Source of the DNA: Betaproteobacteria bacterium | GTDB lineage: Bacteria > Pseudomonadota > Gammaproteobacteria > Burkholderiales > Casimicrobiaceae | Direction: 5' to 3' | DNA: 64,000 bases | NCBI GenBank assembly: GCA_029884335.1 | Contig: JAOUIA010000009.1 | Location: 1-64,000 of the forward strand | Part shown: positions 1 through 11,058 of the stretch, in pieces | Numbering within the stretch: position 1 is the first letter of the stretch | How the letters are laid out: every line of letters begins with the position of its first letter | Made by a program: the position numbers and the translations under genes | Notes under the pieces: model-generated | Database searches by the model: none | Told to the model about the DNA's origin: nothing | What the model saw: only the letters and a program-made list of their open reading frames with translations

Positions 1-431
1 TTCGCCGAGATTGGCGATCGATCCACTCTACTCTCACTGCGTTCTTGCGGGAGGCCATCAATCCGCCAATCTCGGCGAACTCGATGCGGCGATGCCAAGC
101 GCAACCCGGCGAGGCCCGTGTGCCACAGCAGTCCGGGCAGCGGAAGCCTGCCGCGTCACGGCGGCTTTTGCAGCGCTGCGCGACTTCCGTCGCCGCGTCC
201 AGGGCAGCCCTGGCAGGGGTCCCCCTCTTGCGCGGCCCACAAACTTCGACGCTCCAGCCAGCGGTGCGACTGTCCAAGTCCGAACCGGCATCGCCCGCGA
301 TCGCTCCTATGCAGTCGAAGCGCAGGCGGGCCCGCGCTTCCTCGCCGGGACTCGCGCAATCAGACTATGATCCGGCGAATCGGTCGGCGGTTGTGGAGCG
401 CCCCGGGCGTTGGCAGAAAGCGAAGGCTGCA

Positions 432-1307
432 ATGGATCTGGTCGTCGGTGCAACCGGCAGGCTCGGTGGCGAGATCTGCCGGCTCCTGCTGGAGCAAGGC
501 GCCGAGGTCAGGGCGTTGGTCAGGGACACCTCGAGTCCGGACAAGGTCGAGAGGTTGATAAGCCTTGGCGCCGAGGTGCTGCGCGGCGACCTCGGGAACC
601 GGGCGTCGCTGGCAGCGGCGTGCCGCGGAGCAAGCGCGGTCGTCTCGACGGCCTCTTCGGTCGGGTCGAGGAAGGATGGCGACTCCATCGAGACCGTCGA
701 CCGCCTGGGACAACTGGCGCTGGTCGACGCCGCGGAGGAGGCCGGTGTCGGGCACTTCGTCCTGATCTCGTTTCCGACGGTCGACGTCGACTTCCCGCTG
801 CAGAGCGCGAAGCGCGCCGTCGAGGAACGCCTGCGGCGAGGCCGGATGACGTTCACGATCCTCCAGCCGACGTTCTTCACCGAGGTCTGGCTGAGTCCCG
901 CATTGGGCTTCGACCCGGCCCGCGCCGTCGCCAGGATCTATGGCGACGGGCACAACAGGATCAGCTGGATCTCCTTCGAGGACGTCGCGAAGTTCGCGGC
1001 CGCCGCCCTGCGCAGCCCGCGCGCGGTCGGCCAGGCCATCAAGCTGGGCGGTCCGGATGCGCTGAGCCCCCTGGAAGCGATGGAACTGGCGCAGCGGGTG
1101 ACAGGCAGGGAGATCGTGGCGCAGCATGTGCCCGAAGCGGCGCTCCGGGCGCAGCTCGCCGCCGCTGCGGATCCGCTGCAGCAATCGCTTGCCGGGCTGA
1201 TGCTCTACTACGCCCGAGGCGACGCCATCGACATGACGGAGGCGCTTCGCGCGCTTCCGGTGCAGCGCCTGAAATCCGTTCTCGACTACTTCCGCGCGAC
1301 TGCCTGA
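432..1307 (+). CDS. NmrA/SDR-family NAD(P)-binding protein
   Basis: MDLVVGATGRLGGEICRLLLEQGAEVRALVRD: N-terminal Rossmann GATGxLG motif and NmrA-like body. The in-frame ORF starts upstream at 45 but the domain begins at the ATG at 432. Confidence 0.85.
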   Translation: MDLVVGATGRLGGEICRLLLEQGAEVRALVRDTSSPDKVERLISLGAEVLRGDLGNRASLAAACRGASAVVSTASSVGSRKDGDSIETVDRLGQLALVDAAEEAGVGHFVLISFPTVDVDFPLQSAKRAVEERLRRGRMTFTILQPTFFTEVWLSPALGFDPARAVARIYGDGHNRISWISFEDVAKFAAAALRSPRAVGQAIKLGGPDALSPLEAMELAQRVTGREIVAQHVPEAALRAQLAAAADPLQQSLAGLMLYYARGDAIDMTEALRALPVQRLKSVLDYFRATA

Positions 1308-1452
1308 TCGTCGGACACCGTGTCCGGCTGGCTCCGCTGCGGGAGAACCGGACGCGGCAGCGGGACTTCCGGCTTCCCCCGAACGTTCGATGCCTGGCAG
1401 CGAAGCTTCAGCACGTTGTTTCTGCCTTGCATGCGTCTCGCGCGTGCAACCG

Positions 1453-1550
1453 TTGTCGTCCCTGCGCAGGCGGGGACCCAGCGACTTCGGCTTCGCTGTC
1501 CGCTCGAGGGATCCAGAGACACTGGGTCCCCGCCTGCGCGGGGACGACAA
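1453..1550. repeat. REPIN-like inverted repeat (copy A)
   Basis: Left arm ttgtcgtccctgcgcaggcggggacccag (1453-1481) and right arm ctgggtccccgcctgcgcggggacgacaa (1522-1550) are reverse complements with one mismatch in 29. Confidence 0.9.
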
Positions 1551-1598
1551 GTGCGCGGAGGGCATGCATCAACGAAACAGCCTCTTGACGGTTCGCGC

Positions 1599-3050
1599 CT
1601 AGCCGCCGGTCCCGCCCACCGTCAGCGCATCGATGCGCAGCGTCGGTTGCCCGACGCCCACCGGCACGCTCTGCCCGTCCTTGCCGCAGGTGCCGACCCC
1701 GGTGTCGAGGCGCATGTCGTTGCCGATCATCGACACGCGGGTGAGCACGTCGGGGCCGTTGCCGATCAGCGTCGCGCCCCGCACCGGATAGGCGAGCTTG
1801 CCGTTCTCGATCTTCCACGCCTCGGCGGCGGAGAACACGAACTTGCCGCTGGTGATGTCGACCTGCCCGCCGCCGAAGTTCACCGCGTAGATGCCGTCGC
1901 GCACCGAGGCGAGGATCTCGCCGGGATCGCGGTCGCCGTTCATCATCACCGTGTTCGTCATGCGCGGCATCGGCAGGTGCGCGAACGACTCGCGGCGGCC
2001 GTTGCCGGTGAGCGGCACGCGCATCAGCGCGGCGTTCATGCGGTCCTGCATGTAGCCGCGCAGGATGCCGTCCTCGATCAGCACCGTGCGCTGCGTCGGG
2101 TTGCCCTCGTCGTCGAGGTTGAGCGAGCCGCGGCGGTCGGGAATCGTGCCGTCGTCGACGACGGTGACCCCGCTCGACGCGACGCGCTGGCCGACGCGCC
2201 CCGAGAACGCGCTCGTGCCCTTGCGGTTGAAGTCGCCCTCGAGGCCGTGGCCGATCGCCTCGTGCAGGAGGATGCCCGGCCAGCCGGGGCCGAGCACCAC
2301 CGTCATCGTGCCAGCCGGCGCCGGGCGGGCCGCGAGGTTGAGCAGCGCCTGATCGACGGCCAGCTTCGCGTAGCTCTTGAGCACGCCGTCGTCGAAGTAC
2401 GCGTAGTCGAAGCGCCCGCCTCCCCCGGAGTGCCCCTGCTCGCGCCGCCCGCTCTCCTCCGCGATCACGGTGACCGAGACGCGCACCAGCGGCCGCACGT
2501 CGGCGGCCATCAGGCCGTCGCTGCGCGCGACGAGCACCGTCTCGTGCTCGGCGGCGAGCGAGGCGATCACCTGCGTCACGCGCGGGTCGAGCGAGCGCGC
2601 GTACTGCTCGACGCGGTGGAGCAGCGCCACCTTGTCGCCTTCGGCGAGGCTCGCGACCGGGTCGTCCTGCGAGTACAGCGCGCGCGCCTGCGCGTTGCGG
2701 GTCAGCGGCGCGACGGCGGAGCGGCCCTGGCGGCCGATCGCGCGCACCGCGACCGCCGCCTCCTCCAGCGCGCGCGGCGTCACCTCGTCGGAGTAGGCGA
2801 ACGCCTGCCGCTCCCCGGCGACCGCGCGCACGCCCACGCCGCTGTCGATCGAGAACGAGCCCGACTTCACGATGCCCTCCTCCAGGCTCCAGCTCTCGAA
2901 GCGCGAGTGCTGGAAGTAGAGGTCCGCGAAGTCCACTTCGTGAGTGTGGATGGACGCGAGGATGCGATCGAGCTGCGGCCGGTCGAGGCCGCCCGGGGCG
3001 AGCAGCGCACGTTCGGCGTCGGCGACGCCGGGAGTCACGGGTTGCGACAT
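1599..3050 (-). CDS. tldD: Metalloprotease TldD
   Basis: LYFQHSRFESWSLEEGIVKSGSFSIDSGVGVRAVAGERQAFAYSDE, GPGWPGILLHEAIGHGLEGDFNRKG; typical TldD length and motifs. Confidence 0.95.
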   Translation of the reverse strand: MSQPVTPGVADAERALLAPGGLDRPQLDRILASIHTHEVDFADLYFQHSRFESWSLEEGIVKSGSFSIDSGVGVRAVAGERQAFAYSDEVTPRALEEAAVAVRAIGRQGRSAVAPLTRNAQARALYSQDDPVASLAEGDKVALLHRVEQYARSLDPRVTQVIASLAAEHETVLVARSDGLMAADVRPLVRVSVTVIAEESGRREQGHSGGGGRFDYAYFDDGVLKSYAKLAVDQALLNLAARPAPAGTMTVVLGPGWPGILLHEAIGHGLEGDFNRKGTSAFSGRVGQRVASSGVTVVDDGTIPDRRGSLNLDDEGNPTQRTVLIEDGILRGYMQDRMNAALMRVPLTGNGRRESFAHLPMPRMTNTVMMNGDRDPGEILASVRDGIYAVNFGGGQVDITSGKFVFSAAEAWKIENGKLAYPVRGATLIGNGPDVLTRVSMIGNDMRLDTGVGTCGKDGQSVPVGVGQPTLRIDALTVGGTGG

Positions 3051-3159
3051 CGGGGAATCCTGCAGGGGCGAGCCGGCAAGTTTACTCCGGGCACGGCGCA
3101 ACACGGGGTCGCAGCCGTCGCACGCGCGAACTGCCGCGCGCGAACGACCCGCCCCGGCC

Positions 3160-3888
3160 TCAAGCCGCCTTGATGCCGAGGTAGGTCGCGGCGACCTTGG
3201 GATCGCGCGCGAGATCGGCGGCCGGCCCGTGCGTAGCCACGTCCCCGGTCTCCAGCACGTAGCCGTAGTCGGCCACCTGCAAGGCCGCGCGCGCGTTCTG
3301 CTCGACCAGCAGGATCGTCACGCCGGTCGCTCGGAGCTGCGCGACGATGGCGAAGATCTCCTTGACGATCAGCGGCGCGAGCCCAAGCGATGGCTCGTCG
3401 AGCATCAGCAGCTTCGGCCTGCCCATCAGCGCACGACCCAGCGCCAGCATCTGCCGCTCGCCGCCCGAGAGCGTGCCGGCGAGCTGCCCGCGCCGCTGCT
3501 CGAGGCGCGGGAAGCGCCCGTACACCTCGGCGAGCGTGGCCTTCGTGGCCCGCTCGCCTTCGCGGCGCCGCGCGAACGCGCCCAGCGCGAGGTTGTCCTC
3601 GACGCTCATCGCCGCGAACAGCTCGCGGCGCTCGGGCACCAGCACGAGCCCGCGCGCGACGCGCTGCTCCACCGTGAGCCGCTCGAGCGGCTCGCCCATG
3701 TAGCGCACGCTGCCTCGCGCCGGCAGCAGGCCCATGATCGCGCCCAGCATCGTCGTCTTGCCGGCGCCGTTGGGCCCGATCACCGTGACGATGCGGCCAG
3801 CGTCCGCGGTGAGCGCGACGTGGTGCACGGCCTCGACCTTGCCGTAGGCGACCGAGAGGTCGGCGACTTCGAGCAGCGGCGCGGTCAT
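3160..3888 (-). CDS. Branched-chain amino acid-type ABC transporter ATP-binding protein (LivF-like)
   Basis: Walker [26 protein letters not shown] signature, Walker [14 protein letters not shown]. Confidence 0.93.
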   Translation of the reverse strand: MTAPLLEVADLSVAYGKVEAVHHVALTADAGRIVTVIGPNGAGKTTMLGAIMGLLPARGSVRYMGEPLERLTVEQRVARGLVLVPERRELFAAMSVEDNLALGAFARRREGERATKATLAEVYGRFPRLEQRRGQLAGTLSGGERQMLALGRALMGRPKLLMLDEPSLGLAPLIVKEIFAIVAQLRATGVTILLVEQNARAALQVADYGYVLETGDVATHGPAADLARDPKVAATYLGIKAA

Positions 3889-3907
3889 CGAGTGGCCCTC
3901 GCGCCGG

Positions 3908-4059
3908 CCCTCACCCCCGACCCCTCTCCCACCTGCCGGCGGGAGAGGGGAGTGGCGCTCTCCCCTCGCCCCGCGTCAGCGGGGAGAGGGGTCGGGGGTG
4001 AGGGGCGAGACTCCCCTCGCCCCGCGTCAGCGGGGAGAGGGGCCGGGGGTGAGGGGCGC
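3908..4059. repeat. Palindromic and tandem GC-rich repeat
   Basis: ccctcacccccgacccctctccc (3908-3930) is the perfect reverse complement of gggagaggggtcgggggtgaggg (3982-4004); a second near-copy lies at 4033-4055. A 51-bp unit ctcccctcgccccgcgtcagcggggagagggg... repeats at 3960 and 4011. Confidence 0.92.
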
Positions 4060-4060
4060 C

Positions 4061-5866
4061 TCATGCGTCGACCCCGCCCAGGTACGCCTCGCGCACCTGC
4101 GGGTTCGACTGGATCTCGGCGGGCAGCCCTTCCGCGAGCTTCTCGCCGAAGTCCATCACCACCAGCCGTTCGGTCACGTCCATCACGAAGTCCATGTCGT
4201 GCTCGACCAGCAGGATCGTCATGCCCTCCGCCTGCAGGCTCCTGAGCAGCGCCTTGAGCTCCTGCTTCTCGAGGAAGCGCAGGCCCGCCGCCGGCTCGTC
4301 GAGCAGCAGCAACTCCGGGGCGGCGAGCAGCGCGCGCGCGATCTCGACGATGCGCTGCTTGCCCAGAGCCAGGCTGCCGGCGGCATCGTGCAGGTGCGCG
4401 GAGAGCCCGCAGCGCTCGATCGCCCTCGCCGCTTCGGCGCGCGTGCGCGCCTCCTCCGCGCGGTCCAGGCGCAGCGCGGCGCTGACCACGCCCGTCGAGC
4501 CGCGCAGGTAGGCGCCGAGCGCGACGTTGTCCAGCACGCTCATCATCGGGATGAGCTTCACGTGCTGGAACGTGCGGCCGATGCCCAGCGCGGCGATCTC
4601 CCAGGGCGGCACGCCGCCGATCGGCTGCCCGGCGAACACGACTTCGCCGGAGGTGAGGGGCAGACCGCCGGAGATCAGGTTGAACGTCGTGGTCTTGCCG
4701 GCCCCGTTGGGGCCGATGAGCCCCACGATCTCGCCAGGCCGGATCGCGAACGAGAGATCGTTCACGGCGATCAGGCCGCCGAAAGCCTTGCGCGCGCCCT
4801 TGAGCTGCAGCAGCGCGCCCTCGTGCGGACGCGTCGCGCGCTGCGGCAACGGCTCCGCCGGCACGATCGGCGGCGGCTTGCGCCTGGGCACGAAGCGGGC
4901 GAACCAGGGCCACAGCCCCTCGGGCGCGCGCTGCAGCAGCACGACCAGCAGCGCGCCGAACATGATCAGTTCGAAGTTCGACGACGGCACCACCGACGGC
5001 GGCAGCACGGCCTGCAGGCCGTCGCGCAGAACGGTCATCAGCGCCCCGCCCTCCTGCAACCACTGCTTGAGCAGCGTGATCAGCGTCGCGCCGAGCACTG
5101 CGCCCCACACGCTCCCGGCGCCGCCTACCACCGCCATGAACAGGTACTCGATGCCCTGGTGGATGCCGAACGGCGTGGGATTCACGAAGCGCTGCAGGTG
5201 CGCGTACAGCCAGCCGGAGAGCCCGGCGAGCAGCGCGGCGTAGACGAACACGACTATCTTGAGCCTTGCGCCGTTGACGCCAAACGCCTGGGCCATCTCG
5301 AGGCCGCCCTTGAGCGCGCGGATCGCGCGCCCCGGGCGCGAGTCGAGCAGGTTGTTGGTGGACCAGAGCGCGGCGAGCGCGGCGCCCCAGATCAGATAGT
5401 AGTAGAGGCGCTCGTTGCGCAGTTCGAAGCCGAACACCGACAGCGCGGGGACGCCGGTCATCCCGGTGTGCCCGCCCAGCATCTCGAGGTTGCCGAACAG
5501 GTAGTAGAGGCTCGCGCCCCACGCTATCGTGGCGAGCGGCAGGTAGTGTCCGCGCATGCGCAGCGTGATGAAGCCGAGGAACAGCGCGACGGCGGCCGTG
5601 AACGCGAGCCCCACGGCCAGCGCGAACCACGGCGACACCGCGTACTTCGTCGTGAGGTACGCCGAGGTGTACGCGCCCAGCCCGACGAACGCGGCCTGGC
5701 CGAAGGACGTCTGCCCCGCCACCCCGGTCAGCAGCACCAGTCCCAGCGCGACGATGCTGTAGAGGCCGATGTAATTGCCCAAAGTCACCCAGAACTGCGG
5801 GGCGAACAGGGGCATCCCGAGGGCGAGCGCGATGAAGGCGGCGAAGGCGAGGCGGCCTGGGTTCAC
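4061..5866 (-). CDS. Fused Liv-type permease (LivM-like) plus ATP-binding protein (LivG-like)
   Basis: N-terminal half is a LivM-type membrane domain; the C-terminal half has [16 protein letters not shown] and [10 protein letters not shown]. One uninterrupted 601-codon frame, GTG start. Confidence 0.92.
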   Translation of the reverse strand: MNPGRLAFAAFIALALGMPLFAPQFWVTLGNYIGLYSIVALGLVLLTGVAGQTSFGQAAFVGLGAYTSAYLTTKYAVSPWFALAVGLAFTAAVALFLGFITLRMRGHYLPLATIAWGASLYYLFGNLEMLGGHTGMTGVPALSVFGFELRNERLYYYLIWGAALAALWSTNNLLDSRPGRAIRALKGGLEMAQAFGVNGARLKIVVFVYAALLAGLSGWLYAHLQRFVNPTPFGIHQGIEYLFMAVVGGAGSVWGAVLGATLITLLKQWLQEGGALMTVLRDGLQAVLPPSVVPSSNFELIMFGALLVVLLQRAPEGLWPWFARFVPRRKPPPIVPAEPLPQRATRPHEGALLQLKGARKAFGGLIAVNDLSFAIRPGEIVGLIGPNGAGKTTTFNLISGGLPLTSGEVVFAGQPIGGVPPWEIAALGIGRTFQHVKLIPMMSVLDNVALGAYLRGSTGVVSAALRLDRAEEARTRAEAARAIERCGLSAHLHDAAGSLALGKQRIVEIARALLAAPELLLLDEPAAGLRFLEKQELKALLRSLQAEGMTILLVEHDMDFVMDVTERLVVMDFGEKLAEGLPAEIQSNPQVREAYLGGVDA

Positions 5867-5881
5867 TGACTGCCGTCCCGG

Positions 5882-6919
5882 CTACTCATCTTCTTCGTGG
5901 TGCGTCGTGGTGAGGCTGCGCCACAGCAGCACGGGGATGATCAGCGTGAAGACGATCACCTCCTTGAACGCGCTCGCCCAGAACGACGAGAACGACTCGA
6001 TCAGCCCGACCAGGATCGCGCCCGCCGCGGCGAGCGGGTAGCTTGCGAGCCCGCCGATGATGGCGCCGACGAAGCCTTTGAGGGAGATCAGGAACCCCGA
6101 GTCGTAGTAGATCGTGGTGATCGGCCCGATCAGCACGCCGCAGAACGCGCACAGCAGCGAGGCCAGCGTGAACGTGAGCGACCCGGCGAAATTCGGCGAC
6201 ACGCCCATCAGCCGCGCACCGACGCGGTTGAGAGCCGTCGCGCGCAGCGCCTTGCCGTAGAGCGCCCGCCCGAAGAAGAGGTACAGCGCGAGGATCAGCA
6301 GGACGCTCGTGGCGACGACGAGCAGGCTCTGCAGGTTGACGTGCACGGCGCCGACGGAGAACGAGAACGACGAGAACGGCGGCGTGCGCGAGCCCTCGGC
6401 GCCGAAGAACCACAGCCCCAGGCCCAGCAAGGCGAAGTGCACGGCGACCGAGACGATCAGCAGCACGAGCACCGACGCCTCGGCGAGCGGCTGGTAGGCG
6501 ATGCGGTACATGAGCGGGCCGAGCGCGGTCACGGCGGCGAGCGTGGCGAGCACCTGCACGGGCAGCGGCGCCGACAGCGGCGCCAGCGCATAGACGGCGG
6601 CGGCAATCGCCAGCGGCAACCCGACCCACACGAGCAGGCTGCGCGGGATGCGGCGCGTCTCGCCGGTGCGGACGCAGGCGATGACCTCCATCGCGCCGGC
6701 CACCACCGCCATCGCGACCAGCAAGCCGACCGTCCCCGGCGTCTTGCCGAGCTGCAGCGCTGCCAGCGTCAGCGTGCCGAACGCCACGAACTCCCCCGAC
6801 GGCACCCAGATGACGCGGGTGACCGCGAACACGAGCACCAGCGCCAGCGCGAGGAGCGCGTAGATCGCGCCGTTGGTGATGCCATCCTGCGTCAGCAGGG
6901 CGGCGATCGACAGGTCCAT
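5882..6919 (-). CDS. Liv-type ABC transporter permease (LivH-like)
   Basis: [48 protein letters not shown]; multiple TM segments. Confidence 0.92.
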   Translation of the reverse strand: MDLSIAALLTQDGITNGAIYALLALALVLVFAVTRVIWVPSGEFVAFGTLTLAALQLGKTPGTVGLLVAMAVVAGAMEVIACVRTGETRRIPRSLLVWVGLPLAIAAAVYALAPLSAPLPVQVLATLAAVTALGPLMYRIAYQPLAEASVLVLLIVSVAVHFALLGLGLWFFGAEGSRTPPFSSFSFSVGAVHVNLQSLLVVATSVLLILALYLFFGRALYGKALRATALNRVGARLMGVSPNFAGSLTFTLASLLCAFCGVLIGPITTIYYDSGFLISLKGFVGAIIGGLASYPLAAAGAILVGLIESFSSFWASAFKEVIVFTLIIPVLLWRSLTTTHHEEDE

Positions 6920-6967
6920 GGGCGACCCCGGCTCAGCCGGCCAAGGGGCGCTGCCCTGACCCCTTCG

Positions 6968-6996
6968 TCGTCGTCCCCGCGGGAGCGGGGGCCCGG
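6968..6996. repeat. Single arm of the REPIN-like repeat
   Basis: cgtcgtcgtccccgcgggagcgggggccc matches one arm of the 1453, 34341 and 35934 elements; lies between livK-like and livH-like genes. Confidence 0.6.
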
Positions 6997-7093
6997 CGGC
7001 CTGCCTTGCAGCGTGGCAAAGTCGACGCCAGCGGATCCCGGCGGAGCCCGCCACCGCGGAGGCGGCGGCGGGAGTGCCGCTGGCGCGGCATCG

Positions 7094-8224
7094 TCACTTG
7101 ATCAACGTCCACTTCCCGTCGACGATCCGGACCATCACCCGCGCCCGATTGTCGAAGCCGTTGTGGTCGTTGGCCGTCATCACGTACACGCCGTGCGTGG
7201 CGACCACCGTGGCCGTCTCCAGCGCGTCGCGCAGCGCCGCGCGGAACTCCTTCGTCCCGGGCTTGCCCTTCCTGAGCGCCGCGGGGATCGTGGCGTTGAG
7301 CAGCAGGTAGCTGTCCCAGGCGTGGCCGCCGAAGGTCGAGCGCGTGCCGAACTTCTTCTCGTAGGCGTTGATGTACTCGGCTGCGACCTTCTTGATCGGG
7401 TTGCTGTCGGGCAGCTGCTCGTAGACGAGCATCGGGCCGGCGGGCAGCACCGTGCCGTTGCCATCCTTGCCGACAACGCGCAGGAAGTCGGGATTGGCCA
7501 CGCCGTGCGTCTGGTAGATCTTGCCCTTGTAGTTGCGCGCGACCAGCTCCTTCTGCGGGGTGGCGCCGGGCGTGCCCGCGGCGCCGATCAGGATCGCGTC
7601 GGGGTTCGCGGCGACGAGCTTCAGCACCTGACCGGTGACCGACGGGTCGGCGCGGTTGTACTTCTCCTCGGCGACGACCTTGATCCCGGCGGTCTGCGCG
7701 GAGCGCTTCATTTCGGCGAGCCAGCCGTCGCCGTAGGCGTCGGCGAAGCCGATGTAGCCCATCGTCGCGACGCCGTTGGCCTTCATGTGCACCGCGATCG
7801 CGTCGGCCATCAGCGAGTCGCTCTGCGGCGTCTTGAACACCCAGCGGGTCTTCGGGTTGGCCGGGTCGACGATGCGCGCCGAAGCCGCCATCGAGATCAT
7901 CGGCACCTCGGCGTCGGCAACCACGTCGACCATCGCCAGCGAGTTGGGCGTGATCGTCGAACCGATGATCACGTCGACCTTGTTCTCGGTGATCAACCGC
8001 CGCGTGTTCGTCACGGCGCGCGTGGTGTCGGACGCGTCGTCGAGCACGATCCAGTTGATCTTCTCGCCGCCGATCGACGTCGGCAGCATCTCGAAGGTGT
8101 TCTTCTCCGGGATGCCCAGCGAGGCCGCAGGGCCGGTCGCCGACAGCGTGACGCCGACGTTGATGTCGGCATGGACGGCGCCCGCGAGCGCCAGCGCCAG
8201 CAGGGGCAGGAAACGCGCCTTCAT
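7094..8224 (-). CDS. Liv-type ABC transporter substrate-binding protein
   Basis: MKARFLPLLALALAGAVHADINVGVTLSATGPAASLGIPEKNTFEM: signal peptide and periplasmic binding domain. Confidence 0.92.
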   Translation of the reverse strand: MKARFLPLLALALAGAVHADINVGVTLSATGPAASLGIPEKNTFEMLPTSIGGEKINWIVLDDASDTTRAVTNTRRLITENKVDVIIGSTITPNSLAMVDVVADAEVPMISMAASARIVDPANPKTRWVFKTPQSDSLMADAIAVHMKANGVATMGYIGFADAYGDGWLAEMKRSAQTAGIKVVAEEKYNRADPSVTGQVLKLVAANPDAILIGAAGTPGATPQKELVARNYKGKIYQTHGVANPDFLRVVGKDGNGTVLPAGPMLVYEQLPDSNPIKKVAAEYINAYEKKFGTRSTFGGHAWDSYLLLNATIPAALRKGKPGTKEFRAALRDALETATVVATHGVYVMTANDHNGFDNRARVMVRIVDGKWTLIK

Positions 8225-8421
8225 GGTGGTTCTCCTCCTTGGAAGCCTCCGGGAATCCCGTCGGCGCCGCCCCTTCGCCGGGAGACGGTCACCGCAAAAT
8301 CGGCTGAATTCTCGCACCCGAATGCGTATTTGGTCAACGCGCCCGGTCGGGTAGACGGGATGTTCGTGCCGCCCGCACGCCCTGCCGGGCGGGCGGATGG
8401 CGATTATCGGCAGAGAAGGTC

Positions 8422-8850
8422 CTACCTGCGCCGCAGCTCGTCGCGGATCTCCCGCAGCAGCGCCACGTCCTCCGGCGGCGCCGGCGGGGCTGCCGGCGCG
8501 GCTTCGGGGGTCGCCCTGACGCGATTGATCGCCTTGACCATCCAGAATACGACCAGCGCGAGCAGGACGAAGTTGATGAGCACCGTCACGAAGCTGCCCC
8601 ACGCGAACACCACGGCAGCCTTCTGCGCGGCTTCCAGCGAAGTCCCCGCAGGCACGCTGCCCGACAGGACCAGGTACTTGTTGGAAAAGTCGACCGATCC
8701 GCCGAGGATCGCGTTGATCACCGGCATCGCGATGTCCTTGACCAGCGAGTCGACGATCTTGCCGAACGCGGCGCCGATGATGACGCCCACGGCGAGGTCG
8801 ACCACGTTGCCCTTGACCGCGAACTTGCGGAACTCCTTCGCGAACGACAT
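8422..8850 (-). CDS. mscL: Large-conductance mechanosensitive channel
   Basis: [45 protein letters not shown]. Confidence 0.97.
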   Translation of the reverse strand: MSFAKEFRKFAVKGNVVDLAVGVIIGAAFGKIVDSLVKDIAMPVINAILGGSVDFSNKYLVLSGSVPAGTSLEAAQKAAVVFAWGSFVTVLINFVLLALVVFWMVKAINRVRATPEAAPAAPPAPPEDVALLREIRDELRRR

Positions 8851-9043
8851 GGCATGCTCCTCCTTCTGCACCGGGCAGCACGCCCGGCTCGCGCACCACA
8901 GTGCATCCGACGCGCGTCGTCTGGTGCCGTTGCCCTCAGGGCCGGGGAATCCCCGGACGCTCGCCCTGACTCCCATTCGATGCGAGAGGCGCAGCGCGAC
9001 CGGTCGTCAGGCGCGGCGCGCACGAACGCCTCTTGCATCGACC

Positions 9044-9418
<375 letters not shown>

Positions 9419-9435
9419 TTACACCAACGCGCCGG

Positions 9436-11055
9436 TCAGCCTGGCAGCGACTCCCAGTCGTTCCACGCCGAGGTGATCGGGTAGCGCCAGTCCTTGCCGA
9501 AGCCGCGCGGCGTGATGCGGATGCCCACCGCCGACTGCCGGCGCTTGTACTCGGCGATCTTGATCAGCCGCACGACGCGGCGCACGTCGGCGGCCGGGTA
9601 GCCCATCGCCGCGATCTGCGCGGGGCTCGCGTCCTGCTCGACGTACGCCTCGAGGATGGCGTCGAGCACCTCGTAGGGAGGGAGCGAGTCCTGGTCGGTC
9701 TGGTCGGGCCGCAGCTCGGCGGACGGCGGCCGGGTGATGATCCGCTCGGGGATCACGCGCCCGAGCGAGTTGCGGTAGTGCGCGAGCCGGTAGACCAGCG
9801 TCTTGGCGACGTCCTTGAGCACCGCGAACCCGCCGGCCATGTCGCCGTACAGCGTCGCATAGCCGACCGCCATCTCCGACTTGTTGCCGGTCGTCAGCAC
9901 GATGGCGCCGAACTTGTTGGACAGCGCCATCAGCAGCGTGCCGCGGATGCGCGCCTGGATGTTCTCCTCGGTGGCGTCGGGCGGCAGCTCGCCGAACTCC
10001 GGGGCGAGCGTGTCGAGGAACGCCGCGAACGGCCCCTCGATCGGCAGCTCGTCGTAGCGCACCCCGAGAATGCCCGCCATCTCGCGCGCGTCGTCGAGGC
10101 TGATCCGGGCGTTGTACCGCGAGGGCAGCATCACCGCGCGCACCGCGTCGCGCCCCAGCGCGTCGACGGCCACGGCGAGCGTGAGCGCAGAGTCGATGCC
10201 GCCGGACAGGCCCAGCAGCGCGCCGGGGAAGCGATTCTTGCGCACGTAGTCGCGCACGCCCATCACCAGCGCGTGGTAGACGTGGTGCTCGGGCCGCGGG
10301 TCGAGCGTCCCGCGCACGGGCTTCGGCGTCGCGCCGTCCAGCGCGCACAGCGCCAGCGCCTCGTGCCACGCGGGCACCTGCTGCACGACCTCGCCCCCGG
10401 CGTCGGTCACGAACGAGGCGCCGTCGAACACCAGCTCGTCCTGGCCGCCCACGCGGTTCGCGTAGATCACCGGCAGCGCGTTCTCGCGGGCCCGCGCCCC
10501 GACGGTCTGCCGCCGCAGCGCCTGCTGCCCGGTGTGGTACGGCGAGCCGTTCGGCACCACGAGCACCTGCGCGCCGGCATCGCGCGCCTGCCGGGCCGGC
10601 CCCGGCCACCACACGTCCTCGCAGATCAGCAGGCCGAAGCGCACGCCGCCGGCCTCGAACACGCAAGGCTCGCGACCCGGCTCGAAGTAGCGCTCCTCGT
10701 CGAACACCGTGTAGTTCGGCAGGCACTGCTTGCGATAGACCTGCGCCACCTTGCCGCCGGCGAGCACCGCGGCGGCGTTGTGGCAGCGGCCTTCGTGGCG
10801 GTCCGCGAAGCCGACGACCAATGCGCTGTCGCGCACCTCGGCGGCGAGCGCGGCGAGCTCGCGCAGGTTGGCGTCGACGAACGCCGGCCGCAGCAAGAGG
10901 TCCTCGGGAGGGTAGCCGGTGAGCGAGAGCTCCGGCGTGACGGTCAGCGCCGCGCCCGCCCGCTCGGCGTCGCGCAAGGCGGCGAGCATCCGCTTCGCAT
11001 TGCCTGCAAGGTCGCCGACGATCTGGTCGAGCTGCGCGATGGCGACGTGCATCAA
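9436..11055 (-). CDS. nadE: Glutamine-dependent NAD+ synthetase
   Basis: N-terminal nitrilase domain (LLICEDVWWPG) and C-terminal synthetase domain (GLSGGIDSALTLAVAVDALG). Confidence 0.96.
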   Translation of the reverse strand: MMHVAIAQLDQIVGDLAGNAKRMLAALRDAERAGAALTVTPELSLTGYPPEDLLLRPAFVDANLRELAALAAEVRDSALVVGFADRHEGRCHNAAAVLAGGKVAQVYRKQCLPNYTVFDEERYFEPGREPCVFEAGGVRFGLLICEDVWWPGPARQARDAGAQVLVVPNGSPYHTGQQALRRQTVGARARENALPVIYANRVGGQDELVFDGASFVTDAGGEVVQQVPAWHEALALCALDGATPKPVRGTLDPRPEHHVYHALVMGVRDYVRKNRFPGALLGLSGGIDSALTLAVAVDALGRDAVRAVMLPSRYNARISLDDAREMAGILGVRYDELPIEGPFAAFLDTLAPEFGELPPDATEENIQARIRGTLLMALSNKFGAIVLTTGNKSEMAVGYATLYGDMAGGFAVLKDVAKTLVYRLAHYRNSLGRVIPERIITRPPSAELRPDQTDQDSLPPYEVLDAILEAYVEQDASPAQIAAMGYPAADVRRVVRLIKIAEYKRRQSAVGIRITPRGFGKDWRYPITSAWNDWESLPG

Positions 11056-11058
11056 GTT

